The notes beneath the pieces are model-generated. The model did no database searches, was not told the DNA's origin, and saw nothing but the letters and a program-made list of their open reading frames with translations. Shown here piece after piece: positions 17,131-25,727 of a DNA stretch of 56,684 nt (positions within the stretch are counted from its first letter, which is position 1; each line of letters starts with the position of its first letter). The stretch lies in contig NZ_LJHV01000005.1 of assembly GCF_001296025.1 (NCBI RefSeq), forward strand, positions 1 through 56,684, given 5' to 3'. A program made the translations under genes and the position numbers. This DNA comes from Porphyrobacter sp. AAP60. GTDB taxonomy: Bacteria > Pseudomonadota > Alphaproteobacteria > Sphingomonadales > Sphingomonadaceae.

Positions 17131-18584
17131 CACACCGGCTCCTTTTCCGGCGGCGCTTCGGTGGGCAGGGTCTCGTCCCCGCCCGGATTCTGCGTGGGCC
17201 CAGGCGTTATGCCCGCTGTGCGGATCGGGCCGACATCGCCGCGCTTCACGCCGTATTCGCCAGCATGCGGGGCTTTGCCCATCAGCTTGAGGATGTACCA
17301 CACGCCGATGCCGAAAACGGTGAAATAGACCAGCACGAAAGCAAGCAAGGATGCCGCAACGGCTGGCGCATCGAGCGGGCTTGCGGCGTCAGCGGTTCGC
17401 AGCACGCCATAGATGACATAGGGTTGGCGGCCGACTTCGGTGGTGATCCATCCGGCCAGCACGGCGGCAAATCCGCTCGGCCCCATCAGCAGCGCGGCAC
17501 GGTGAAGCCACGGCATGTCATAAAGCCTGCCCCGCACCCGGCCCCACAGGCTCCACAGTCCGATGCCGAGCATCGCAAAGCCGATGCCGACCATGACGCG
17601 GAAGCTCCAGAACACTACGCCCACCGGCGGCTCTTCGTCGTCCGGAATCGTGTCGAGCCCCGCCATCGGCGCATTCAGATCATGCTTGAGGATCAAAGAT
17701 GATGCCTTGGGAATTTCGATGGCATAGCGCACCGTCTTGGCCTCGCTGTCGGGGATACCGAACAGGATCAGCGGCGCGCCTTCGGGGTGGCTTTGGTAAT
17801 GCCCCTCCATCGCCATCACCTTGGCGGGCTGATGTTCGAGCGTATTGAGCCCATGCATGTCGCCTGCGAAAATCTGCAAGGGCGTGACAATCGCCGCCAT
17901 CCACATCGCCATTGAGAACATTGTGCGCGCGTGCGGGTTGGCCTTGTCTTTCAGCAGATGCCACGCGCCCACCGCGCCGACCACGAAGGCGGTCGTCAGG
18001 TAAGCGGCCATCACGGTGTGGACGAGGCGATAGGGGAAGCTGGGATTGAAAACGATGTCCCACCAGCTGTCGCCCGGCATGAACTGGCCATTTTCACCGA
18101 TGAAGTACCCCGTCGGCGTCTGCATCCAGCTGTTGACGCTGAGGATCCAGAATGCCGAAACAAACGTGCCGAGCGCCACCATCAGCGTCGCAGCGAAGTG
18201 CAATTTCTTGCCGACCTTGTTCATCCCGAACAGCATTACGCCGAGGAAGCCCGCTTCGAGGAAGAAAGCGGTCAGCACCTCGTAAGCCATCAGCGGCCCG
18301 ATCACCGGCCCCGCTTTGTCAGAGAACACCGACCAGTTGGTGCCGAACTGGTAGGACATGACGATCCCGGACACGACACCCATGGCAAAGGCGATCGCGA
18401 AAATCTTCAGCCAGTATTTGAACAGGTCGAGATACACGCTCTTGCCGGTCTTCAGCCACAACCCTTCCAGCACTGCCAGATAACTGGCGAGGCCAATCGA
18501 AAATGCCGGGAAGAAGAAATGGAAGCTCACCGTAAAGGCGAACTGGATCCGCGCGAGTAGCAGAGCGTCGAGATTCTCAAGCAT
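17130..18584 (-). CDS. cydA: Cytochrome bd ubiquinol oxidase subunit I, short Q-loop type
   Basis: A 484-residue subunit carrying the hemes. The first heme-ligand histidine is in FTVSFHFFFPAFSIGLASYL, the b558 histidine in RLVHTVMAAYLTTA, and the quinol-site residues in LEHQPAKVMAMEGHY; TTEVGRQPYVIYGVLRT is the conserved GRQPW-like block. The protein is about 40 residues shorter than E. coli CydA because the Q-loop is short, which places it with the cyanide-insensitive CioA type. Such oxidases also resist sulfide, fitting the adjoining sulfide operon. It leads the cydA-cydB-DUF2474-DUF393 operon. Confidence 0.94.
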   Translation of the reverse strand: MLENLDALLLARIQFAFTVSFHFFFPAFSIGLASYLAVLEGLWLKTGKSVYLDLFKYWLKIFAIAFAMGVVSGIVMSYQFGTNWSVFSDKAGPVIGPLMAYEVLTAFFLEAGFLGVMLFGMNKVGKKLHFAATLMVALGTFVSAFWILSVNSWMQTPTGYFIGENGQFMPGDSWWDIVFNPSFPYRLVHTVMAAYLTTAFVVGAVGAWHLLKDKANPHARTMFSMAMWMAAIVTPLQIFAGDMHGLNTLEHQPAKVMAMEGHYQSHPEGAPLILFGIPDSEAKTVRYAIEIPKASSLILKHDLNAPMAGLDTIPDDEEPPVGVVFWSFRVMVGIGFAMLGIGLWSLWGRVRGRLYDMPWLHRAALLMGPSGFAAVLAGWITTEVGRQPYVIYGVLRTADAASPLDAPAVAASLLAFVLVYFTVFGIGVWYILKLMGKAPHAGEYGVKRGDVGPIRTAGITPGPTQNPGGDETLPTEAPPEKEPV

Positions 18585-18661
18585 GGTCAGCAGCTAGTCC
18601 CTTGCCGGCAGCGATCAATTGCATTCACTGCACAAGATATACGGTTTCGAGCCCAAAGGGT

Positions 18662-18698
18662 TGCACCGCCGAGCAATTTGGGGGAGCCCGGCGGTGCA
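18662..18698. terminator. Stem-loop between sulP and cydA
   Basis: TGCACCGCC at 18662-18670 and GGCGGTGCA at 18690-18698 form a perfect 9-bp stem around a 19-base loop, 22 bases beyond the sulP stop. It probably ends or attenuates the sulfide operon before the cyd operon. No strong U-tract follows on the minus strand, so readthrough is possible. Confidence 0.5.
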
Positions 18699-18719
18699 CA
18701 GGGTTGACTAAGCGGAAAC

Positions 18720-20477
18720 TCAAATCATTCCCCGTGCTTCGTCAGGGATCGGCGATGGTGTTTCCTCGCCGGTATCCAGCGCCAGTTCGGCAAAGGCTGC
18801 GTCCTGCGAAAGGAACACCGCGCCGGACAGTTCTTCAAGGAATTGGGTGCGCTTCAGCCGGTCCATGACCGGGCCCTTTACTTCGGAAAGGTGGAGCTTC
18901 ACGCCCCCGTCAGCGAGGCGGTGGTTGATCGCCTCAAGGCTTTCAAGGCCCGAAGCATCAATCGCGTTCACCGCGCTGCACATCAATACGACGTGCCGAA
19001 GCAACGGTCGTTCGGCCACCTGTTCAAGCACATATTCCTCCAGCCAACGGGCATTCAGATAGGTCAGGCTTTCATCGATCCGGATCGAAAGCAGGTACGG
19101 CAGGGTTAGTACGGTATGACGTTCGACATTGCGGAAATGCTCGGTCCCCGGCACCCGGCCGACGATTGCGGCATGAGGCCGGCTGGCACGCCACAGGTAA
19201 AGCAGCAGGCCTACCGCAACCCCTGCAATTACACCCAACTCCACTCCGGCGACCAGAGTTATGGCAATGGTCGCTGCGTGTGCAGCAAAATCGGCCTTGG
19301 AATAAACCCAAAGTTGCCGCGGCGTCTTGAAATCCACAAGGCTCAGGACAGCGACAATGATGGTCGCCGCCAGGGTGGCATTGGGCAGGTAGAATAGCAG
19401 CGGGGTGAGAAACAGGCTGGCAAGCGCAATGCCGATCGCTGTGAATGCACCCGCTGCCGGGGTTTGCGCGCCGGCATCGAAGTTCACGACCGACCGCGCG
19501 AACCCGCCTGTTACCGGATAGCCGCCCGAAAAAGCCGATGCGATGTTCGATGCGCCCAGCCCGATCAATTCCTGATCCGGCACAATCCGCTGCCGTCGCT
19601 TGGCGGCCAGCGTCTGCGCGACCGACACGCTTTCAACGAATCCGATCACCGATATCAGCAGCGCAGGCACCCAAAGTGCCTCGATCAGCGCAAGGTCGGT
19701 GGATGGCAGGGCAAAGGGCGGCAGGCCTTGCGGGATCGCGCCAACCACGGATACGCCCTGTGCTTCCAGCCCGAAGCCCACCACCGCAAGGATCGTTACC
19801 GCCACTGCCACAACCGGCCCGGCCTTGGCGCTCATATCGGCAGCGCGGGGTGAAAGGCCGAGGTGCTGTAGCGCGGGCTTCAATCCCTTGCGCACCCAGA
19901 ACAAGAACAGGGTCGCGGGGATTCCTATGGCTAGTGTCGCAGGGTTTGCATCTCCCAGCGCCCCTGCCAGCCCGGCCAGCATTTCAGGCCAGGTCTCCCC
20001 GCCCGCACTTACCCCGATGATGTGCTTCAGCTGGCTGGTCGCAATCAGTACGCCGGATGCCGAGATGAAACCGCTGATGACCGGGTGCGACAACAGGTTC
20101 GCCAGGAAACCCAGCCGCAGCAACCCCAGCACCACCAGCATCACGCCCGACAAGGCGGCGAGCGTCACTGCGGCCTCCCAGTACTCTGCCGTTCCCGGTG
20201 AAGCCACTGCGCCCACAGCACTTGCCGTCATCAGCGAAACCACCGCAACCGGCCCCACCGCCAACGTGCGGCTGGTGCCGAACAGGGCATAAGCGAAGAG
20301 CGGCAGGATCGACGCATAAAGGCCGACGACCGGCGGCAATCCGGCCAGCATTGCGTAAGCGAGACTTTGCGGGATCAGCATGATGGTGACGATTACCGCC
20401 GCCATCAGATCGCTGGTCAGCGCGGGGCGATCATAGCTGCGCCCCCATTCGAGGATCGGGAAATAACGTGCGAGCAT
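18720..20477 (-). CDS. SulP-family anion permease with STAS domain
   Basis: A 585-residue protein with 10-14 membrane helices followed from about residue 440 by a cytoplasmic STAS domain (LRHVVLMCSAVNAIDASGLE holds the loop serine region). The N-terminal VIVTIMLIPQSLAYAMLAGL and VGLYASILPLFAYALFGTSR blocks are the SulP signature. These carriers move sulfate, bicarbonate or other anions. Being nine bases behind the sulfide:quinone oxidoreductase gene in an operon with persulfide dioxygenase, it may handle sulfite, sulfate or thiosulfate made by sulfide oxidation; the direction of transport is not known. Confidence 0.9.
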   Translation of the reverse strand: MLARYFPILEWGRSYDRPALTSDLMAAVIVTIMLIPQSLAYAMLAGLPPVVGLYASILPLFAYALFGTSRTLAVGPVAVVSLMTASAVGAVASPGTAEYWEAAVTLAALSGVMLVVLGLLRLGFLANLLSHPVISGFISASGVLIATSQLKHIIGVSAGGETWPEMLAGLAGALGDANPATLAIGIPATLFLFWVRKGLKPALQHLGLSPRAADMSAKAGPVVAVAVTILAVVGFGLEAQGVSVVGAIPQGLPPFALPSTDLALIEALWVPALLISVIGFVESVSVAQTLAAKRRQRIVPDQELIGLGASNIASAFSGGYPVTGGFARSVVNFDAGAQTPAAGAFTAIGIALASLFLTPLLFYLPNATLAATIIVAVLSLVDFKTPRQLWVYSKADFAAHAATIAITLVAGVELGVIAGVAVGLLLYLWRASRPHAAIVGRVPGTEHFRNVERHTVLTLPYLLSIRIDESLTYLNARWLEEYVLEQVAERPLLRHVVLMCSAVNAIDASGLESLEAINHRLADGGVKLHLSEVKGPVMDRLKRTQFLEELSGAVFLSQDAAFAELALDTGEETPSPIPDEARGMI

Positions 20478-20486
20478 GACGGTGCC

Positions 20487-21713
20487 CTATTGCGCGATCA
20501 GGCCGCCGGGACCGGCCAGCCATTCACGCCCCTTCAGCATCCCGTTCCAGTACAGCCAAGGCAGCATGTCCGCCTTTAACATCCACGACAGGCGGCTGGC
20601 CTTTGTGCCATCGACCAACCAGGTCGGAAAGCTGGGCGCGAGTTTTCCGCCATAAGCGAATTCGGCCAGCACGATCTTGCCCCGCTCCACCGTCAGGGGG
20701 CAGGAGCCATAGCCGTCATAGCCCGCCGTCGGCCCCTTGCCATCCAGTTGTCGCAGCGCGTTGACCGCAACCACCGGAGCCTGCTTGCGCGCAGCGGCAG
20801 CGGTTTTCGCATTGGGCATCGCGCCTGCATCACCCAGCCCGAAGACATTGGGGTAGCGCACATGCTGGAGCGTATGGTGATCGACATCGGTAAACCCGCT
20901 TGCCGCAGCAAGGGGACTGTCTGCCAGAAACTGCGGCGCGACCTGTGGCGGCACGACGTGGAGCATGTCGAAGTCTACCGTTACCTCACCCTCACCCGTC
21001 GCAAATGTAGCCTGCTGGCCCGGGCCATCCACAGCAATCAGATTGCTGCCGAGTTCGAGGCCGATGCCATATTTTTCAACATATTCCATCAGTGCCGGAA
21101 CATAATCCGCCACCCCGAACAATACGCCGCCAGCATTGCGGAACTGGACATCAATATTGCCCAGCACCCCTGCCCGGCGCCAATGGTCACAGGCAAGATA
21201 CATCGATTTCTGCGGTGCGCCCGCGCATTTGATCGGCATTGGTGGCTGCGAAAAGATTGCACGGCCGGATTCAAGCTGCTGCACCAGTTCCCAGGTGTAA
21301 GGTGCCAGATCGCCGCGGTAGTTCGATGTGACCCCATTGTGGCCGAGCGTAGTCTCTAGCCCCGCGATTTTCTCCCACGCAAGACGGATGCCGGGAGCGA
21401 CGATCAGCACCTCGTATCTCAGCGTACTGCCATCCTGCAGCGTGACCTGATTGTCCTCCGGCTGGAAACTGGCTGCAGCTTGCCTGATCCATGTCGCGTG
21501 TTTGGGCATCACACTTTCCATCGGCCGGATGGTGGTGGCAACGTCGAACACACCGCCACCCACCATTGTCCATCCGGGCTGATAGGCGTGGGTATCGGCG
21601 GGTTCGACAATCGCGATGTCGAGGTCGGGGCGGCGTTTGAGCATCGATGATGCTGCGGCGATCCCTGCCGCGCCGCCACCGATGACGACGATTGTGTGTG
21701 ATGCTGTGTTCAT
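20487..21713 (-). CDS. sqr: Sulfide:quinone oxidoreductase (FAD-dependent)
   Basis: A 408-residue pyridine-nucleotide-disulfide-type flavoprotein: FAD loop VVIGGGAAGIAAASSM, the first redox-region segment YTWELVQQLESGRAIFSQ, and two cysteines in PMPIKCAGAPQKSMYLACDH, a block shared with mitochondrial SQRDL (type II SQR). GLGDAGAMPNAKTAAAARKQ binds the flavin near the end. It oxidises sulfide to a persulfide and passes electrons to quinone at the inner membrane. The ATG at 21713 gives the canonical start; the frame open to 21752 is discarded. It lies 22 bases after the DUF442 gene. Confidence 0.9.
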   Translation of the reverse strand: MNTASHTIVVIGGGAAGIAAASSMLKRRPDLDIAIVEPADTHAYQPGWTMVGGGVFDVATTIRPMESVMPKHATWIRQAAASFQPEDNQVTLQDGSTLRYEVLIVAPGIRLAWEKIAGLETTLGHNGVTSNYRGDLAPYTWELVQQLESGRAIFSQPPMPIKCAGAPQKSMYLACDHWRRAGVLGNIDVQFRNAGGVLFGVADYVPALMEYVEKYGIGLELGSNLIAVDGPGQQATFATGEGEVTVDFDMLHVVPPQVAPQFLADSPLAAASGFTDVDHHTLQHVRYPNVFGLGDAGAMPNAKTAAAARKQAPVVAVNALRQLDGKGPTAGYDGYGSCPLTVERGKIVLAEFAYGGKLAPSFPTWLVDGTKASRLSWMLKADMLPWLYWNGMLKGREWLAGPGGLIAQ

Positions 21714-21735
21714 GTCGATCCCTTGCCCAGTCAGC

Positions 21736-22155
21736 CTATTCGCCAGCGTCAAGCCGATCGGCCAAGGCCGAAAGGTCGTATCCCGCCGCCTTGGCGTTAG
21801 CGATGCGGTCTGCCGTGCTCAGACCTCCGATATTGGCGAGCGCATCCATCGTGACAGCGCGTGTGCCGGAGCGGCAATAGCCCAGCACCTTGCCATGTGT
21901 TCCGCGCCGGATCGCGCCAAAGGCCGCTACAGATGCTGCCGGGAAAATGCCGCCCGCAACGGGAATGTGGTGGAAGGCGATCCCTGCTGCCTGCGCGGCG
22001 TTGCGCATCACATCAAGTGGCGGTTGGCCCGGTTCTTCGGCATCAGGCCGGGTACAGATGACCGCGACGAACCCTGCCGCAGCAAGGCCGGCCAGTTCCT
22101 CGGGCTGCATTTGCGGCGCTACTGCGAAATCGGCGTCAACCTGGTGAAGTTCCAT
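21736..22155 (-). CDS. DUF442/TIGR01244 phosphatase-like protein
   Basis: A 139-residue protein of the family that is fused to persulfide dioxygenase in bacterial Blh proteins. It carries VICTRPDAEEPGQPP and the P-loop-like YCRSGTRAV (CxxGxR), resembling dual-specificity phosphatases or rhodanese-like transferases. The substrate is unknown; in sulfide operons it is thought to act on persulfide sulfur. Its ATG overlaps the stop of the preceding transporter gene (TGATG). Confidence 0.85.
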   Translation of the reverse strand: MELHQVDADFAVAPQMQPEELAGLAAAGFVAVICTRPDAEEPGQPPLDVMRNAAQAAGIAFHHIPVAGGIFPAASVAAFGAIRRGTHGKVLGYCRSGTRAVTMDALANIGGLSTADRIANAKAAGYDLSALADRLDAGE

Positions 22156-22574
22156 CACGCATTTCCTTCCAGAAGGCGAACCGCGAACATGCCAACCAGC
22201 ATTGCGATCAAAAAAATTGCTGCGGATAGCGGCTCGATTGCCAGCGCGGCAATACCGGGCCCGGGGCACAAACCGGCGATCCCCCAACCAATCCCGAACA
22301 GCGCCGATCCGCCGATCAGACGCGGGGTCAGGTCATTGCGGTCGGGCAAGGAGAAACCATCGGCAAAGAATGGACGCAGCATCCTTCGCTGGAGCAGCCA
22401 GGCCATTGCCATCACCAGCACCGCGCCGCCCATCACGAAGGCAAGCGTCGGATCCCATGCGCCGAACAGGTCAAGAAACCCGCGCACCCGCGCCGGGTCG
22501 GTCATTCCGCCCAGCGTCAATCCGGCCCCGAAAATGACACCTGACCCGAGCGGAACCAGCGTTTCGCGGATCAT
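22155..22574 (-). CDS. YeeE/YedE-type transporter half (DUF6691)
   Basis: A 139-residue membrane protein with four helices. It contains GAGLTLGGMTDPARVRGFLD at the N-terminus and GGSALFGIGWGIAGLCPGPG with a cysteine in the pore region, both hallmarks of the DUF6691 half of split YeeE/YedE (PmpB-like) transporters. It overlaps the first half-gene by four bases (ATGA), so the two are made together and probably pair to carry thiosulfate or another sulfur species. Confidence 0.88.
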   Translation of the reverse strand: MIRETLVPLGSGVIFGAGLTLGGMTDPARVRGFLDLFGAWDPTLAFVMGGAVLVMAMAWLLQRRMLRPFFADGFSLPDRNDLTPRLIGGSALFGIGWGIAGLCPGPGIAALAIEPLSAAIFLIAMLVGMFAVRLLEGNA

Positions 22575-23020
22575 GGCAACACCTCCAACCCCAGAGCATT
22601 CATTGCTGCCACCGTGGCAAAGCCGGTGATCATGAAGGTTGCTGTTGCCACTAACGACCGTTGCGAAAGGCGGCTCATGCCGCATACGCCGTGCCCGCTG
22701 GTGCAGCCGCTACCCAACCGAGTGCCGAAACCCACGATCAGCCCTGCGATGGCCAGCGTCACCGGCCCCGCGAAGGCCGGTGCGGCCCCGCCAGAAAAAC
22801 TCGCCACGATCAGCGCACCCAGCGGCAGACCGATGACAAATGCCCAGGCGCCAGCGCGGGGCATGGAACTGCTTGCGATCCCGAAGGCGCGGGCCGCTAT
22901 GCCGGACACTCCGGCAATGCGCCCTGCACCCAGCAGCATCAGCGCCGCAGCCAGCCCGATCAGCACTCCACCGGCCAGCCCCGCAAGCGGGGCTGCATCG
23001 GGAAATCCGGGCAAGGTCAT
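22571..23020 (-). CDS. YeeE/YedE-type transporter half (sulfur transport)
   Basis: A 149-residue membrane protein with the YeeE core motif RLGSGCTSGHGVCGMSRLSQ, whose cysteines pass thiosulfate by transient contacts in TsuA. It is one half of a split transporter; the DUF6691 half follows. It overlaps the persulfide dioxygenase stop by four bases (ATGA). Family members named PmpA/PmpB occur in the same kind of sulfide operon controlled by BigR/ArsR-like regulators. Confidence 0.9.
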   Translation of the reverse strand: MTLPGFPDAAPLAGLAGGVLIGLAAALMLLGAGRIAGVSGIAARAFGIASSSMPRAGAWAFVIGLPLGALIVASFSGGAAPAFAGPVTLAIAGLIVGFGTRLGSGCTSGHGVCGMSRLSQRSLVATATFMITGFATVAAMNALGLEVLP

Positions 23021-23949
23021 ACCGCGTTCACCGGAATCTTGAGATAGGTGACACCATTCTCATCCGCAGGCGGCAAATGGCCTGCGCGCATATTGACCTG
23101 CACCGCAGGCAGTATCAGCCGAGGCATATCGAGCGTTGCATCGCGCGCTTCGCGCATCTGGACGAATTCGTCCTCGGTGATGCCGTCATGCGCGTGGATG
23201 TTCCCTTCGCGCTCGGCCGCTACGGTGGTTTCCCAAACGTATGTCGTGCGTCCCTTGGGCAAATAGTCGTGGCACATGAACAACCGCGTTTCAGGAGGCA
23301 ACGACAGGATGCGGCGCAGCGACCGGAACAGCGTGCGCGCATCGCCGCCAGGAAAGTCGGCGCGTGCCGTGCCGTAATCGGGCATGAACATGGTGTCGCC
23401 GGTGAACACTGCGTCACCCACAACATAGGCAATGTCCGCCGGTGTGTGACCAGGGACGTGCATGACAGTCACCGGCACGTTACCAATGGTGAAAGTATCG
23501 CCATCCTTGAACAGCGCATCGAACTGCGAACCGTCGCGCTCAAACTCGGTGCCGGCATTGAACAGCTTGCCAAACACATTCTGGACGGTTGCAATTTCCG
23601 CCCCGATGGCGATTTCCCCGCCAATCTTCTCTTGAAGATAGGGCGCCGCCGACAGGTGATCGGCGTGGGCATGGGTCTCGAGCAGCCATTTCACTTTCAG
23701 ATTATGCGAAGTGATATGGTCGATGACCTTGTCAGCGGACTCTGTGGCCGTGCGCCCCGAATTGGGATCGAAGTCCAGCACTGAATCGATAATCGCAGCC
23801 TCCCGCGTGGCGGGATCGGATACAACATAGGTGACGGTGAAGGTGGCAGGATCAAAAAAGCTGGCGATTTCCGGACGGAGTGCAGCATCTGCGGCGGCGT
23901 GCAGCACCTGTTCGGTCGCAGCTTCAAGAACCGTGTCGTTCGCGCTCAT
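23017..23949 (-). CDS. Persulfide dioxygenase (metallo-beta-lactamase fold, Blh/ETHE1-like)
   Basis: A 310-residue MBL-fold enzyme. The metal motif is H93-H95-D97-H98 in ETHAHADHL, with the later histidines in HVPGHTPADIAYV and MCHDYLP. MPDYGTARADFPGGDARTL is the hallmark of the ETHE1/Blh persulfide dioxygenases, which oxidise glutathione persulfide to sulfite. Start: the frame is open to 24006, but the ATG at 23949 gives a normal N-terminus and leaves room for a promoter. It is the first gene of the sulfide operon and is divergent from the peroxiredoxin. Confidence 0.93.
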   Translation of the reverse strand: MSANDTVLEAATEQVLHAAADAALRPEIASFFDPATFTVTYVVSDPATREAAIIDSVLDFDPNSGRTATESADKVIDHITSHNLKVKWLLETHAHADHLSAAPYLQEKIGGEIAIGAEIATVQNVFGKLFNAGTEFERDGSQFDALFKDGDTFTIGNVPVTVMHVPGHTPADIAYVVGDAVFTGDTMFMPDYGTARADFPGGDARTLFRSLRRILSLPPETRLFMCHDYLPKGRTTYVWETTVAAEREGNIHAHDGITEDEFVQMREARDATLDMPRLILPAVQVNMRAGHLPPADENGVTYLKIPVNAV

Positions 23950-23957
23950 GACAATTC

Positions 23958-23996
23958 TCCAATTGATTTCATAAATTGTGTATATGTATTGCAATC
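23958..23996. promoter_or_regulatory. AT-rich divergent promoter/operator region of the sulfide locus
   Basis: The 73 bases between persulfide dioxygenase and peroxiredoxin include an AT-rich patch in otherwise GC-rich DNA. It holds an imperfect dyad CATA-N9-TATG (23970-23986) and an ATTGCAAT palindrome (23988-23995). It is the natural site for the ArsR-family regulator encoded at 24673, by analogy with BigR/SqrR operators, but no perfect match to a known operator can be claimed. Confidence 0.45.
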
Positions 23997-24022
23997 CCTC
24001 TGTCAAGTGCTAGAAGCATGGC

Positions 24023-24673
24023 ATGGATCAGACACACACCAGCCTCCCCCCTTGCGCGGGGTTGCGGATCGGCGATCTCGCGCCGGATTTCGAGGCGCGC
24101 AGCACAATCGGCCCCGTACGGCTTTCGTCCTATCGCGGGCGATGGCTTGTACTGTTCTCGCACCCGGCGGATTTCACACCTGTGTGCACGACCGAATTCG
24201 TTGCTCTCGCGCGCGAAACGGCTGCATTCGAGGCGCGGGACTGCGCGCTGATGGCGCTGTCGGTGGATAGCCTGTTCTCGCATTTCGCATGGCTCAGGAT
24301 GATCCGAGATCGCTTTGAGATCGAAGTGCGCTTTCCAATCGTCGAAGATCCGACGCTGGTGGTTGGTCGCGCCTTCGGCATGGTGTCGGCGCAGGACAAC
24401 GACAGCGCGACGGTGCGCACCACCTTCTTCATCGATCCCAAGGGCGTGATACGGGCGATGACCTGTTATCCGGCCAACCTTGGCCGCTCGGTGCCGGAGA
24501 TGCTGCGCATTATCGACGGACTTCAGGCAATCGACGCGGGCGACGCGCTGGCACCGGCAAACTGGCAGCCGGGCGAACCGTTGCTAAAAGCGCCGACGCA
24601 TGATCTTGACGAGGTGTTCGCGGCAGAGGATGCGACCAACTGGTTTTTGCGCCATGTCGGGGAGCCCGGGTGA
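24023..24673 (+). CDS. 1-Cys peroxiredoxin (Prx6-type)
   Basis: A 216-residue thiol peroxidase. The peroxidatic cysteine is C55 in HPADFTPVCTTEF, with the supporting Thr and an arginine further on. The 1-Cys extension at the C-terminus is present (NWQPGEPLLKAP, then ATNWFLRHV). It reduces peroxides, possibly also persulfide-derived oxidants. It is divergent from persulfide dioxygenase and its stop overlaps the ArsR start by one base (TGATG), so it is probably under the same regulator. Confidence 0.92.
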   Translation: MDQTHTSLPPCAGLRIGDLAPDFEARSTIGPVRLSSYRGRWLVLFSHPADFTPVCTTEFVALARETAAFEARDCALMALSVDSLFSHFAWLRMIRDRFEIEVRFPIVEDPTLVVGRAFGMVSAQDNDSATVRTTFFIDPKGVIRAMTCYPANLGRSVPEMLRIIDGLQAIDAGDALAPANWQPGEPLLKAPTHDLDEVFAAEDATNWFLRHVGEPG

Positions 24674-25020
24674 TGGCAGATGATGATCTGATCGAGGCGC
24701 TCAAAGCTCTGGCCCATCCGCTGCGCTGGCACATTCTGGCGACGCTGGCGGCGGGGGAACGCAATGTCGGCGAGATTGAATCAGCGTCAGGCATCACACA
24801 GCCCGGCCTCTCGCAGCAGCTTGGCGTGCTGCGCAAGGCCGGGCTGGTAAGCACTCGCAAGGATGCCAAGCTGGTTTTTTACTCGATCGCTGATGATCAG
24901 GTGCAGATGGTCACCGCCGCCCTGTCGGCACTTGCGCCGCATGATCCGCCCTTGCCCGCAGCAAATGACACCGCGCGCATATCCGCGCCCGGTGTCGCCA
25001 ATTTTGCACGTATGTCCTAG
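24673..25020 (+). CDS. ArsR-family transcriptional regulator, cysteine-free
   Basis: A 115-residue winged-helix repressor: ALAHPLRWHILATLAAGE, recognition segment QPGLSQQLGVLRKAGLVSTR, wing KDAKLVFYSI. Its position beside a sulfide operon and its sequence type match the BigR/SqrR/YgaV group, which sense persulfides through two conserved cysteines. This protein has no cysteine at all; the position corresponding to the first sensor cysteine, in ILATLAAGE, is filled by other residues. A GTG three bases upstream is in frame, but ATG 24673 is preferred. Its stop overlaps that of the convergent gene in a shared CTAG. Confidence 0.9.
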   Translation: MADDDLIEALKALAHPLRWHILATLAAGERNVGEIESASGITQPGLSQQLGVLRKAGLVSTRKDAKLVFYSIADDQVQMVTAALSALAPHDPPLPAANDTARISAPGVANFARMS

Positions 25021-25727
25021 GCAGAGTCTCGCGGTGATTCCAATGCTGCCCGCAGACGCCTCCGAACGAGCCACGGTTCAAGCCAGCGGCCAACGAGATA
25101 GATGAGCGCAAACAGCCCCGCCATGAAGTAACCGCCATTAGGCGAATGGCGGCCCTCGTCCTCTTTTTCATCTTTCTTCGTGTTCGGGTCTTCGGGCGCA
25201 GGCGCACCCAGAAATTGATCGACAGGATTGAGCGTTTTGACCGGCTTCGGCTTGTCATCTTCCTTTGGCTTTGCGGCAGCCTCGGTCCCCGCCTTTTCCC
25301 ATGTGTTTATCGCCACTGCGAGTTGCGCAAAGCCGATGAACAGCAGCGGTGCAAGGAAGCACAACAACAACGCATGACTGAACAAATCAAACCGCAACAC
25401 CGATCCGGCTGAGGAACGTTCGATCCTGAAGCTTCCACGCGTGAAGGTCGCCAGCCTGTCCTGTGCGGCGGGGTTGTGCTTGGAATAGCTGAGCGTCTCG
25501 TTCGCTGCCAGTATCTCGGTTCCCGGTGTGCGTAGCAGCGGGTCAATCCGCGCAAAGGCTTCATTGGGCGACAGTGCCGGATCCAGCGGAAGCTCTCCGC
25601 GCACGCGCCAGATGTTGTCGATCAGGGGTAGCCGCAAACCTCGCTTGTCGTTTTGTGCAGAGGGCAAGCCGGCCTGATTCCAAGGTTCGTGCGCATGATT
25701 GGCGATGCCCTCGGCCAGTTCTCTCAC
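25017..25727 (-). CDS. Hypothetical protein with two membrane helices
   Basis: A 236-residue protein I do not recognise. Residues 1-110 are soluble and mixed in character, followed by a membrane helix (about 118-138, HALLLCFLAPLLFIGFAQLA), a highly charged Lys/Asp/Glu/Pro loop (about 148-190) and a second helix (about 198-215, MAGLFALIYLVGRWL) before an Arg-rich tail. It begins with GTG overlapping the stop of the sterol-desaturase gene (GTGA), so the two are probably a unit. Confidence 0.6.
   Translation of the reverse strand: MRELAEGIANHAHEPWNQAGLPSAQNDKRGLRLPLIDNIWRVRGELPLDPALSPNEAFARIDPLLRTPGTEILAANETLSYSKHNPAAQDRLATFTRGSFRIERSSAGSVLRFDLFSHALLLCFLAPLLFIGFAQLAVAINTWEKAGTEAAAKPKEDDKPKPVKTLNPVDQFLGAPAPEDPNTKKDEKEDEGRHSPNGGYFMAGLFALIYLVGRWLEPWLVRRRLRAALESPRDSA

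Noticed and set aside
18600..18630. FNR box before cydA
   Set aside because: A TTGAT half-site can be read near 18617 on the minus strand, but the matching ATCAA half at the right spacing is absent.
23970..23986. Perfect SqrR/BigR operator
   Set aside because: Only an imperfect CATA-N9-TATG dyad is present, so I list the region as a candidate and do not claim a known operator.
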